DNA of 6,123 bases, from assembly GCA_903912405.1 (NCBI GenBank), contig CAIWHF010000149.1, forward strand, positions 1 through 6,123, in the 5' to 3' direction. The position numbers were made by a program, and so were the translations under genes. This document shows positions 1 to 6,077 of the stretch, one piece after another. The notes under the pieces were generated by a model. The model saw nothing but the letters and a program-made list of their open reading frames with translations. It had not been told where the DNA came from and made no database searches. The DNA is from an uncultured Bacteroidota bacterium (lineage in GTDB: Bacteria > Bacteroidota > Bacteroidia > Chitinophagales > Chitinophagaceae). Positions within the stretch are counted from its first letter, which is position 1. Each line of letters begins with the position of its first letter.

Positions 1-388
1 TTTAGATTATTTTTTTACTGATTTAGGGAAATACATGCGTTTTCTTGAAGAAGTAGTAATCAAAACAATTGCTCATTTTGGTTTAAAAGGAGAGCGTTTA
101 GAAGGAGCAACTGGCGTATGGATTGATGCTTCTGAACCTACTAAAGCGCGTAAAATTTGTGCAATGGGAGTAAAATGCAGTCGCTGGATAACGATGCATG
201 GTTTGGCTTTAAATGTCAATACCGATTTGAACTATTTTAATTATATCGTTCCCTGTGGAATAGTTGATAAAGGGGTTACTTCCATTTCAAAAGAACTAAA
301 TGGACAAGTAATTGATGAAGTGCTTGTAAAGGACTTGATGAAAAAAGCCTTTGAGGAAGTATTTGCTTTGAACTTGGTGCATCAATAA
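1..388 (+). CDS. lipB: Octanoyltransferase LipB, C-terminal half (cut by left edge)
   Basis: LipB moves the octanoyl group from acyl carrier protein to the lipoyl domains of 2-oxoacid dehydrogenases and the glycine cleavage H protein, the first step of endogenous lipoate synthesis in the cytoplasm. The frame is open from base 2 and reads LDYFFTDLGKY before the first Met (35), so that Met is internal and about the first 100 residues lie outside the window. Counting from that Met, family motifs are RLEGATGVW (21-29), the catalytic Lys at K40 in RKICAMG, MHGLALNVNTDL (54-65) and the catalytic Cys at C74 in VPCG. The Lys-Cys spacing of 34 equals that of E. coli LipB (K135/C169). Both catalytic residues are present, so the enzyme should be active. 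It converges on recQ: its TAA at 386-388 lies just past the recQ stop, and there is no terminator between them. Identification is firm. Confidence 0.95.
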   Translation, partial: LDYFFTDLGKYMRFLEEVVIKTIAHFGLKGERLEGATGVWIDASEPTKARKICAMGVKCSRWITMHGLALNVNTDLNYFNYIVPCGIVDKGVTSISKELNGQVIDEVLVKDLMKKAFEEVFALNLVHQ

Positions 389-2286
389 ATTACCTGGTCC
401 TTATACACTATTTTTTTGTCGTCTATTAATTGTCTTAAACATGCGTGTAGTATTTCTTTATTTATAGCACCAAAGTTTGTGTATATGTTATTTAATGTAG
501 TTCCCCTATTATTTTTAATATAAGTAATCAATTCAGTTTCTATAAGTGCTGTACTTTTTTGAAGCTTCGCATTTTCTGCTGTTCTACAAATATCGCAATG
601 CATACAAGCATCCTTTTTGCCCTCGCCAAAATAGGGAAGGAGCAATTGGTTTCTGCAAGTATCTTGCTCTTTAATAAAAGCAAACAGTGCTTTAAGTCGT
701 TCAATTTGACGGTTTCTAAGAAAGGCTATTTGTTCTTCATTTACTATTAAATGTTCACTTGCCACGCGCGTATGATGAAACCAAATTTTAGGTCCCTCCA
801 CAGGAGCTTGATAATTGATAAAGCCTAAACTGTGAAGTTTGTTTAATAAGTTTCTTGTTTCTTCAAACGAGGTTCTTAATTTCTTGGACAGATCAACAAT
901 ATGAATGCTAGTTGGATAATAATAAATGCCACTATACATTCTTAATAAGGTGATACAAATTATAGAAAGGGTAGGATAGGCTTGTTGTAAAGTATCTATA
1001 GTGCCTCTGTCTGCAATAAATTGTACCCATTCTTTTTGTTGCACACTGTCTGTTATCGTCCAAAGATTTTCTTGAGCCAATAATTTTAACCCATAATTGG
1101 CTTGGGTGGCATGTAAGGAAAATTTAGTGGCAAAATCGAGCAAATCGAAACTATAGTATTTATTTGGATTTGCCCCAATAGGAATTTGTAAATATTCTAC
1201 TAAGCATTGATATAGTTTTCTAAGATAATCGATCGGAGGAAATTGAATAAGCAATTGATCCTTTAAGCGTTTAATATCGGCTTCATTGTAAATACAAATG
1301 GCTTCTGCTGCTTGCCCATCTCTGCCCGCTCTACCAATTTCTTGATAATAAGATTCTAATTGTTCGGGCAAATCAAAGTGGATTACCAATCGAACGTTCG
1401 ACTTGTCGATGCCCATTCCAAAAGCTGTGGTAGCAATCATAACAGGAACTTTTCCTTGCATCCAATCTGCTTGATTTTGGGCCTTTGCTTCTTTAGTCAT
1501 TCCTGCATGATAAGGAACCGCATTAATATTCCAATCTTGCAAAATACTAGCCAATCTTTCGGTTTGTTTTCTACTTCTGCAATATACAATGCTACATACT
1601 TCTTCTTTTTGCAGCGCTTTAATGATAACATTGATTTTGTCATCCGCTTTAACAACTGAAATGAAAATATTATTTCGTTCAAAACTTGATTTATATACGG
1701 TCTTGTTTTGAAGATTTAATTTTTTTTGAATATCGATTACAACTGCAGTCGTTGCTGTGGCTGTAAGGGCTAAAAACGTTGCTTTAGGAAAAGTATATCG
1801 AAGTGATTTTATAGCTAAATATTCAGGTCTAAAATCATATCCCCATTGAGATATACAATGCGCCTCATCAACCGCTATTAAATCTACAGGAAGCGCTAAT
1901 AAAAGTTCATTAAATGATGGTGTTTGTATACGTTCGGGCGATACGTATAGTATTTTAATGGCTCCTTCTAACAGCGCATCTTGAGCCGCTTTCATTTCTT
2001 CTTTGTCTAAGCCTGCATGCAGTGCTAGCGCCTGAATGCCCATACTTTGCAAGCGGTTCACTTGGTCATTCATCAAAGAAACTAATGGTGAAATGACTAA
2101 GCACATACCTTTATTTAATAAGGCAGGAATTTGATAGCAGATCGATTTACCACCGCCAGTAGGTAATAATGCTACGGTATCTTTATGGGCTAAAACAGCA
2201 TTAATGATATCTGCTTGTAAAGGTCTAAAGGTGTCATGTCCCCAATACTTTTTTAATATTTCTTGTGCTGTTTCGATCACCTTCAA
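382..2286 (-). CDS. recQ: RecQ-family ATP-dependent 3'-5' DNA helicase, variant domain order
   Basis: RecQ helicases unwind DNA during recombination and repair. The 634-residue protein shows the full helicase core: FRPLQ (20-24), Walker A TGGGKS (43-48), DEAH (140-143) followed by the aromatic-rich loop CISQWGYDFRPEY, TATAT (175-179), IVYCRSRKQTERLA (233-246), ATTAFGMGIDK (285-295) and QEIGRAGRDG (315-324). A zinc site follows much later than in E. coli RecQ: C544, C561, C564 and C567, with YFGEG between the first two. About 200 residues, winged-helix-like in part, sit between motif VI and that site. The last 55 residues also look like a small winged helix, and I see no HRDC domain. The start is TTG at 2286, directly after the upstream gene's TAA; GTG at 2280 is the alternative. 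The first in-frame ATG (residue 61) lies beyond Walker A and cannot be the start. There is no Shine-Dalgarno, so expression probably relies on coupling to the upstream gene. The family is certain; whether this is the cell's main RecQ is not. Confidence 0.93.
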   Translation of the reverse strand: MKVIETAQEILKKYWGHDTFRPLQADIINAVLAHKDTVALLPTGGGKSICYQIPALLNKGMCLVISPLVSLMNDQVNRLQSMGIQALALHAGLDKEEMKAAQDALLEGAIKILYVSPERIQTPSFNELLLALPVDLIAVDEAHCISQWGYDFRPEYLAIKSLRYTFPKATFLALTATATTAVVIDIQKKLNLQNKTVYKSSFERNNIFISVVKADDKINVIIKALQKEEVCSIVYCRSRKQTERLASILQDWNINAVPYHAGMTKEAKAQNQADWMQGKVPVMIATTAFGMGIDKSNVRLVIHFDLPEQLESYYQEIGRAGRDGQAAEAICIYNEADIKRLKDQLLIQFPPIDYLRKLYQCLVEYLQIPIGANPNKYYSFDLLDFATKFSLHATQANYGLKLLAQENLWTITDSVQQKEWVQFIADRGTIDTLQQAYPTLSIICITLLRMYSGIYYYPTSIHIVDLSKKLRTSFEETRNLLNKLHSLGFINYQAPVEGPKIWFHHTRVASEHLIVNEEQIAFLRNRQIERLKALFAFIKEQDTCRNQLLLPYFGEGKKDACMHCDICRTAENAKLQKSTALIETELITYIKNNRGTTLNNIYTNFGAINKEILHACLRQLIDDKKIVYKDQVIY

Positions 2287-2739
2287 TTACTTATCGAAAA
2301 TAGGTTTAAGAATGTCTGTCCATAGCGTTTTCTTTAACGCTACATTATTTTGAAGGGTACTCAAGGAATCAACAAATATGAACTGGCAATTATCAAAAGC
2401 GTTGCTGCTATTGAACTTAAATAAGGCTAGAATACCTAATTTGTTTGCAGGAATTCCAAAAGATAAAACAAAACTTGGTTGAATGTCGTCTCTAATTTGA
2501 TTCCAAGCAATTTGCCGATCTTGTTTTATTTCAATCATGCAATAATCGCTTGATGTCATTTTGCAAGCTGTAAGAATTTTCTTTAAAAAATCTTCCTCTT
2601 CTTGATTGTTTAGTTGCTGGGTAAATACCACCATTTTCGCTTTGCTCAAAACAGCTAAATCTAAATCATTACGATTTAATAAAAAATCGCTAGAAGTATT
2701 GATAATAGTATGTTTTGATTCAAAAAGGGTGATGCTCAT
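2287..2739 (-). CDS. Small protein upstream of recQ, possibly DNA polymerase III psi (HolD)-like
   Basis: I do not recognise this 150-residue protein with confidence. It is soluble-looking, with no signal peptide or membrane segment. Visible in it are a hydrophobic strand AKMVVFT (34-40), an acidic stretch leading into FLKKIL (51-56), a second strand and FGIP (94-97), then FIFVDSLSTL (120-129) and a final helix with KKTLW (136-140) and ILKPIF. The order of strand, FLxKIL, FG turn, DSL and a terminal K(K/R)xLW helix recalls the psi subunit of the polymerase III clamp loader, whose C-terminus in gammaproteobacteria has a similar LW-containing helix. That is pattern memory only, not a demonstrated homology. 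The start is ATG at 2739, with no Shine-Dalgarno upstream. The gene ends in TAA at 2289-2287 and the recQ TTG follows at once, so the two are probably cotranscribed and translationally coupled. The coding call is good; the function is a guess. Confidence 0.8.
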   Translation of the reverse strand: MSITLFESKHTIINTSSDFLLNRNDLDLAVLSKAKMVVFTQQLNNQEEEDFLKKILTACKMTSSDYCMIEIKQDRQIAWNQIRDDIQPSFVLSFGIPANKLGILALFKFNSSNAFDNCQFIFVDSLSTLQNNVALKKTLWTDILKPIFDK

Positions 2740-2829
2740 GATGGATATTTGGGTAATTTATAAACGTAAATTGCAATAATTGGAATAAAAATAGGTACTT
2801 TGCCGCGAATTTAGAAATTTAAATACTTT
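2740..2829. promoter_or_regulatory. Divergent promoter region between the recQ operon and ilvE
   Basis: These 90 AT-rich bases separate two divergent starts and must hold both promoters. For ilvE, GTACTTTG (2795-2802) is an imperfect match to the Bacteroidota -7 box TAnnTTTG, and TTG at 2771-2773, 21 bases upstream, could serve as the -33 element. For the minus strand, TACGTTTA (2768 to 2761) matches all but the final G of the -7 box and lies 22 bases before the ATG; no good -33 partner is visible. Neither start has a Shine-Dalgarno sequence. I see no convincing operator or riboswitch, and no leader peptide before ilvE. The presence of promoters follows from gene layout; the exact boxes are inference. 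Confidence 0.45.
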
Positions 2830-3900
2830 ATGATTTCCAATAATACAGATATTGAAATAATTAAAACGACGGATTCAAGAATTAACCAATTCGACCCTCA
2901 AAATATTCAATTCGGTAAATTATACTCCGATCATATGTTGATTGCGCATTACGATAATGGCGTTTGGGGTAAGGCTACTATTGAGCCCTTCAGAAACTTA
3001 AGTATGCATCCCGCTACTACGTTTATACATTATGGTCAATCAATTTTTGAAGGTATTAAAGCCTATAAAAATGAACAAGGTGAATCATTAATCTTCAGAC
3101 CACAAGACAATTGGAGACGTTTTAATGTATCTGCAGAACGCATGGGTATGCCGTCTGTTCCAGAACATTTATTTATGGAGGGTTTAAAAAAACTAATTGC
3201 TTTAGATAGCAATTGGATTCCGAGTGAAGATGGCACCTCTTTATATATAAGACCGTTTATGTTTGCTACCGATGAGTTTATTGGTGTTAAACCAGCAGAG
3301 CAATTTACATTCATGATTATTACTAGTCCAGCAGGACCCTATTACAGCAAACCCGTATCTATATATGTGCATGACGAATATACGCGTGCTTTCCCTGGTG
3401 GAATAGGGTATACCAAAGCAGCAGGTAATTATGGAGCAAGCATGTATCCTACCATGAAAGTGCGTGAAATGGGCTATGATCAAATTCTTTGGACCGATGC
3501 TGTTGAGCACAAATGGGTGCAAGAAATTGGCACAATGAATGTCTTTTTTGTGATTGGTGACAAAGTAGTTACGCCAGATTTGAAAGGTGGCACCATTTTA
3601 GCGGGCGTTACCAGAATGAGTGTGCTTACCTTGCTAAATGAGAAAGGAATAGCTGTAGAAGAAAGACCTATCAGCATACTAGAATTAGAAGAAGCATTCA
3701 AACAAGGCCAACTAAAAGAAGCCTTCGGAACCGGTACAGCTGCTTCTATTGCTCCTATAGGATCACTTACTTATCAACAACATTTAATGGAATTGCCCGA
3801 TGTATCAACTTGGGAAATTGCAATTTGGTTAAAAGCTGCGCTTAATGATATCAGATATGGTAGAGTAGCAGACACCCACAATTGGGTGGTAAAACTATAA
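2830..3900 (+). CDS. ilvE: Branched-chain-amino-acid aminotransferase, class IV (BCAT beta type)
   Basis: This PLP enzyme interconverts leucine, isoleucine and valine with their 2-oxo acids, using glutamate/2-oxoglutarate, as the last step of branched-chain synthesis or the first of breakdown. It is 356 residues long, normal for the longer BCAT type shared with eukaryotes. Landmarks are HYGQSIFEGIKAY (67-79), FRPQDNWRRFN (89-99), the Schiff-base lysine K196 in GGIGYTKAAGNYGAS, the cofactor-contacting EIGTMNVFFV (232-241, with E232), ILAGVTR (256-262) and the phosphate-binding GTGTAA (300-305). The CxxC redox pair of the human enzymes is replaced by A305 and A308, so no thiol switch is expected. 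The ATG at 2830 fits the family's N-terminus and is only 90 bases from the divergent gene. It has no Shine-Dalgarno and no other ilv gene beside it. A strong terminator follows 24 bases after the stop, so it is probably a single-gene transcript. Confidence 0.96.
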   Translation: MISNNTDIEIIKTTDSRINQFDPQNIQFGKLYSDHMLIAHYDNGVWGKATIEPFRNLSMHPATTFIHYGQSIFEGIKAYKNEQGESLIFRPQDNWRRFNVSAERMGMPSVPEHLFMEGLKKLIALDSNWIPSEDGTSLYIRPFMFATDEFIGVKPAEQFTFMIITSPAGPYYSKPVSIYVHDEYTRAFPGGIGYTKAAGNYGASMYPTMKVREMGYDQILWTDAVEHKWVQEIGTMNVFFVIGDKVVTPDLKGGTILAGVTRMSVLTLLNEKGIAVEERPISILELEEAFKQGQLKEAFGTGTAASIAPIGSLTYQQHLMELPDVSTWEIAIWLKAALNDIRYGRVADTHNWVVKL

Positions 3901-3923
3901 TTTATTCATTTTTAAATATTTAT

Positions 3924-3953
3924 AAAGGCGTTTTTAGTAAAAACGCCTTTTTT
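3924..3953 (+). terminator. Rho-independent terminator after ilvE
   Basis: A perfect 12-bp stem pairs 3924-3935 (AAAGGCGTTTTT) with 3939-3950 (AAAAACGCCTTT) around the 3-base loop AGT, and runs into six T residues (3948-3953). It lies 24 bases after the ilvE stop and before the rpsA promoter, so it separates the two transcription units. The only minus-strand T-run is the three bases opposite the AAA at its left foot, so termination on that strand should be weak. Confidence 0.92.
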
Positions 3954-4007
3954 GGTGCCCTTTTTAAAATAAAAGTCAAAAAAAGTGTTCATTTTAAGAT
4001 AAATATG

Positions 4008-4015
4008 TACCTTTG
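4008..4015 (+). promoter_or_regulatory. Bacteroidota -7 promoter box of rpsA
   Basis: TACCTTTG is a perfect match to the phylum's -7 consensus TAnnTTTG. It sits 36 bases before the chosen rpsA start, giving an expected untranslated leader of roughly 30 bases that includes the Shine-Dalgarno. No clear -33 TTG is visible; the nearest candidate is TTC at 3988-3990, 17 bases upstream. A longer rpsA reading beginning at the TTG at 4013 would start inside this box and is therefore unlikely to be translated. Confidence 0.75.
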
Positions 4016-4036
4016 CAGTCCAAAAATTCACTCAAA

Positions 4037-4042
4037 AGGAGG
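4037..4042 (+). promoter_or_regulatory. Strong Shine-Dalgarno deciding the rpsA TTG start
   Basis: AGGAGG, extended to AAGGAGG from 4036, is fully complementary to the usual 16S rRNA 3' end. It lies nine bases before the TTG at 4052, close to the ideal spacing, which selects that codon over the ATG at 4076 (33 bases away). It is the only strong Shine-Dalgarno in front of a gene in this window and is unusual for Bacteroidota, where most genes lack one. Confidence 0.8.
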
Positions 4043-4051
4043 ACTTTAACA

Positions 4052-5863
4052 TTGCAAGAAAATCAAAATCTTAACATGCAAACCGCTCACGATGATTTCG
4101 ACTGGAGCGTTGACAAAAGAAACGTAGCTGCTTATTCACAAGAAACGCGCGTACAAATGGAACAAGCTTACGATAGCACGTTCAAATCAATTGAAGAATC
4201 AGAACTAATTTCTGGTGTAATCGTTGGTGTAACCAAAACAGATGTAATCATCAACATTGGTTTTAAATCAGACGGACTTATTTCTTTAAATGAGTTTCGT
4301 GACATGTCCGAAATTAAAGTAGGAGATGAAATTGAAGTTTTAGTGGTAGAGAAAGAAGATCGTAATGGTCATCTTCACTTAAGCAGAAAACTTGCTCGTC
4401 AAGCTCGTGCTTGGCAAAAAATTGTTGATTTCTTCAAAACAGGAGAAATTGTTACTGGTACCATCACTTCTAAGACTAAAGGTGGTCTTATTGTGGATGT
4501 TTATGGATTGGAAACATTCTTACCGGGTTCTCAAATCGATGTTAAACCAGTTACGGATTACGATCAGTATGTTGGTAAAACAATGGATTTCAAAATCGTT
4601 AAGATCAACGAACAAATTAGAAATGCAGTAGTTTCTCACAAAGCCTTAATTGAAAGTGATATTGAAGCGCAACGCTCCGTTATCATTGGTCAATTAGAAA
4701 AAGGTCAAGTATTAGAAGGAACCGTTAAAAACGTTACAGATTTCGGTGCATTCATCGATTTAGGTGGTGTTGACGGGTTACTTTATATTACCGATATTAG
4801 CTGGGGCCGCGTAACGCATCCAAATGAAGTATTAGAAAATGGCAAGAAATTAAATGTCGTTGTTCTAGATTTCGATGATGAGAAAAAACGTATCAGCCTT
4901 GGTTTAAAACAATTAACTCCTCATCCTTGGGATAGCTTAAACATCGACATTCAAGAAGGTGCTAAAGTTAAAGGTAAAGTAGTAAACATTGAAGATTACG
5001 GAGCATTCTTAGAAATTTTACCTGGTGTAGAAGGACTAGTGCACGTATCAGAAATCACTTGGTCTTCTCAACCAATCAATGCTAAAGAATTCTTCAAAAT
5101 GGGAGATGAGTATGAAGCATTAGTGGTTACGTTAGATAAAGAAGAGCGCAAAATGAGCTTGTCTATCAAACAAATGACTGAAGATCCTTGGGATACTATC
5201 GAAAACAAATTCCCTCTAGAAAGCCGTCACAATGGTGTTGTTAAAAACATTACTCCATATGGCGTATTTGTAGAATTACAAACAGGTATTGGTGGTATGA
5301 TTCACATCAGCGACTTAAGCTGGATCAAACGTTTCAATCACCCAAGTGAATTCACTAAAGTAGGCGAACCAATCGAACTAACTATCTTATCAATCGATAA
5401 AGAAAATCGTAAATTAGCGTTAGGACACAAACAAATCGAAGAAGATCCTTGGAATACATTTGAATCAGTTTTCCCTATCGGTTCTACCCACGAAGGTAAT
5501 GTTACTAAAAAAGACGATAAAGGTGCAACCGTTCAATTACAATATGGCTTAGAAGCATATGCTCCTGCTCGTCATTTACGTAAAGAAAGCGGTGCTTCTG
5601 TTGAAGCTGATGAAATCCTTCCTTTCGTTATCATCGAGTTCGATCGTAACGATAAGCGTATTGTAGTTTCTCACACCCGTATTTGGGAACAAGAAAAAGC
5701 AGACGAAAAAGAAACCTTGAAAAAGGAAGCTAAAGCAGATGCAGAAAGCACTAAAAAAGCAGTGAAAAACGTTCAAAGCAAAGTAGAGAAATCTACCTTA
5801 GGCGATATCGATGTTTTAGCAGCTTTAAAAGATAAAATGAAAAAAGACGAAGAGTCTAAATAA
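4052..5863 (+). CDS. rpsA: 30S ribosomal protein S1 (bS1), six S1 domains
   Basis: S1 binds mRNA on the small ribosomal subunit and helps unfold leaders and start translation. With the TTG start at 4052 the protein has 603 residues, in the usual Bacteroidota range and longer than the 557 of E. coli. Six OB-fold S1 repeats lie at about 52-113, 130-196, 218-286, 303-373, 390-460 and 477-543. Repeats 3 to 5 are the most regular (TDFGAFIDLGGVDGLLYITD, EDYGAFLEILPGVEGLVHVS, TPYGVFVELQTGIGGMIHIS); repeat 6 is the most divergent. A lysine- and glutamate-rich tail (about 544-603) ends with STLGDIDVLAALKDKMKK, a typical C-terminus for the group. The start rests on AGGAGG nine bases upstream; ATG at 4076 would give 595 residues and lose only MQENQNLN. 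The gene has its own promoter and terminator, so it is monocistronic. Antisense and frame-shifted open frames inside it are shadows. Confidence 0.96.
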   Translation: MQENQNLNMQTAHDDFDWSVDKRNVAAYSQETRVQMEQAYDSTFKSIEESELISGVIVGVTKTDVIINIGFKSDGLISLNEFRDMSEIKVGDEIEVLVVEKEDRNGHLHLSRKLARQARAWQKIVDFFKTGEIVTGTITSKTKGGLIVDVYGLETFLPGSQIDVKPVTDYDQYVGKTMDFKIVKINEQIRNAVVSHKALIESDIEAQRSVIIGQLEKGQVLEGTVKNVTDFGAFIDLGGVDGLLYITDISWGRVTHPNEVLENGKKLNVVVLDFDDEKKRISLGLKQLTPHPWDSLNIDIQEGAKVKGKVVNIEDYGAFLEILPGVEGLVHVSEITWSSQPINAKEFFKMGDEYEALVVTLDKEERKMSLSIKQMTEDPWDTIENKFPLESRHNGVVKNITPYGVFVELQTGIGGMIHISDLSWIKRFNHPSEFTKVGEPIELTILSIDKENRKLALGHKQIEEDPWNTFESVFPIGSTHEGNVTKKDDKGATVQLQYGLEAYAPARHLRKESGASVEADEILPFVIIEFDRNDKRIVVSHTRIWEQEKADEKETLKKEAKADAESTKKAVKNVQSKVEKSTLGDIDVLAALKDKMKKDEESK

Positions 5864-5883
5864 GTATATCTTTTTTACTATTT

Positions 5884-5912
5884 AAAAGGGAGTCGTAAGG
5901 CTCCCTTTTTTT
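5884..5912 (+). terminator. Rho-independent terminator after rpsA
   Basis: An 11-bp stem pairs 5884-5894 (AAAAGGGAGTC) with 5899-5909 (GGCTCCCTTTT). It has one T-G wobble and is capped by GTAA, a GNRA-type tetraloop that stabilises RNA hairpins. It ends in seven T residues (5906-5912) and begins 20 bases after the rpsA stop. The four A residues at its left foot could let it work partly in the other direction for a converging gene. Confidence 0.92.
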
Positions 5913-6077
5913 ATTTCTCTAATTCACAACATCCTTTTTTTATTGCTTGTTTACATGAATTAAGTAATAGATTTATTGCATTAATCATTTGGATTTATTG
6001 ACTAGTAATTAGCATTAAACAGAATATTGATAAGGGTTTCAAGATGTATGATTTGCTATAGAATTAGCTTTATGAAA
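5913..6077. other. AT-rich intergenic stretch with no recognisable gene
   Basis: These 165 bases have frequent stops in all frames, and no RNA gene, repeat family or clear promoter is visible. A loose -7-like string TATGATTTG (6045-6053) has one base too many between TA and TTTG. The stretch is best read as spacer between the rpsA terminator and whatever lies to the right. Confidence 0.6.

Noticed and set aside
35..37. ATG as the start of lipB
   Set aside because: The frame is open to the left edge and the residues before it fit LipB; family proteins are about 100 residues longer at the N-terminus.
1360..1659. Plus-strand open frame of 99 codons antisense to recQ
   Set aside because: It lies wholly inside the conserved helicase core of recQ on the other strand, with no start signal and no protein-like motif; a shadow. 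The same holds for 559-750 and 1497-1682.
3063..3701. Minus-strand open frames inside ilvE (3063-3314, 3241-3522, 3480-3701)
   Set aside because: All overlap a clear, full-length aminotransferase and show cysteine- and serine-rich antisense composition.
4013..4051. Upstream TTG at 4013 as the rpsA start
   Set aside because: It lies within the -7 promoter box, upstream of the expected transcription start, and would place the Shine-Dalgarno inside the coding region.
4702..5460. Repeated similar segments inside rpsA
   Set aside because: They are the homologous S1 domains of one protein, not a DNA repeat array.
4392..5776. Extra open frames inside rpsA (4392-4631 plus, 5576-5776 minus)
   Set aside because: Both are shadows of S1 repeats or of the lysine-rich tail; the minus one is rich in Phe and Cys, the antisense image of Lys/Glu codons.
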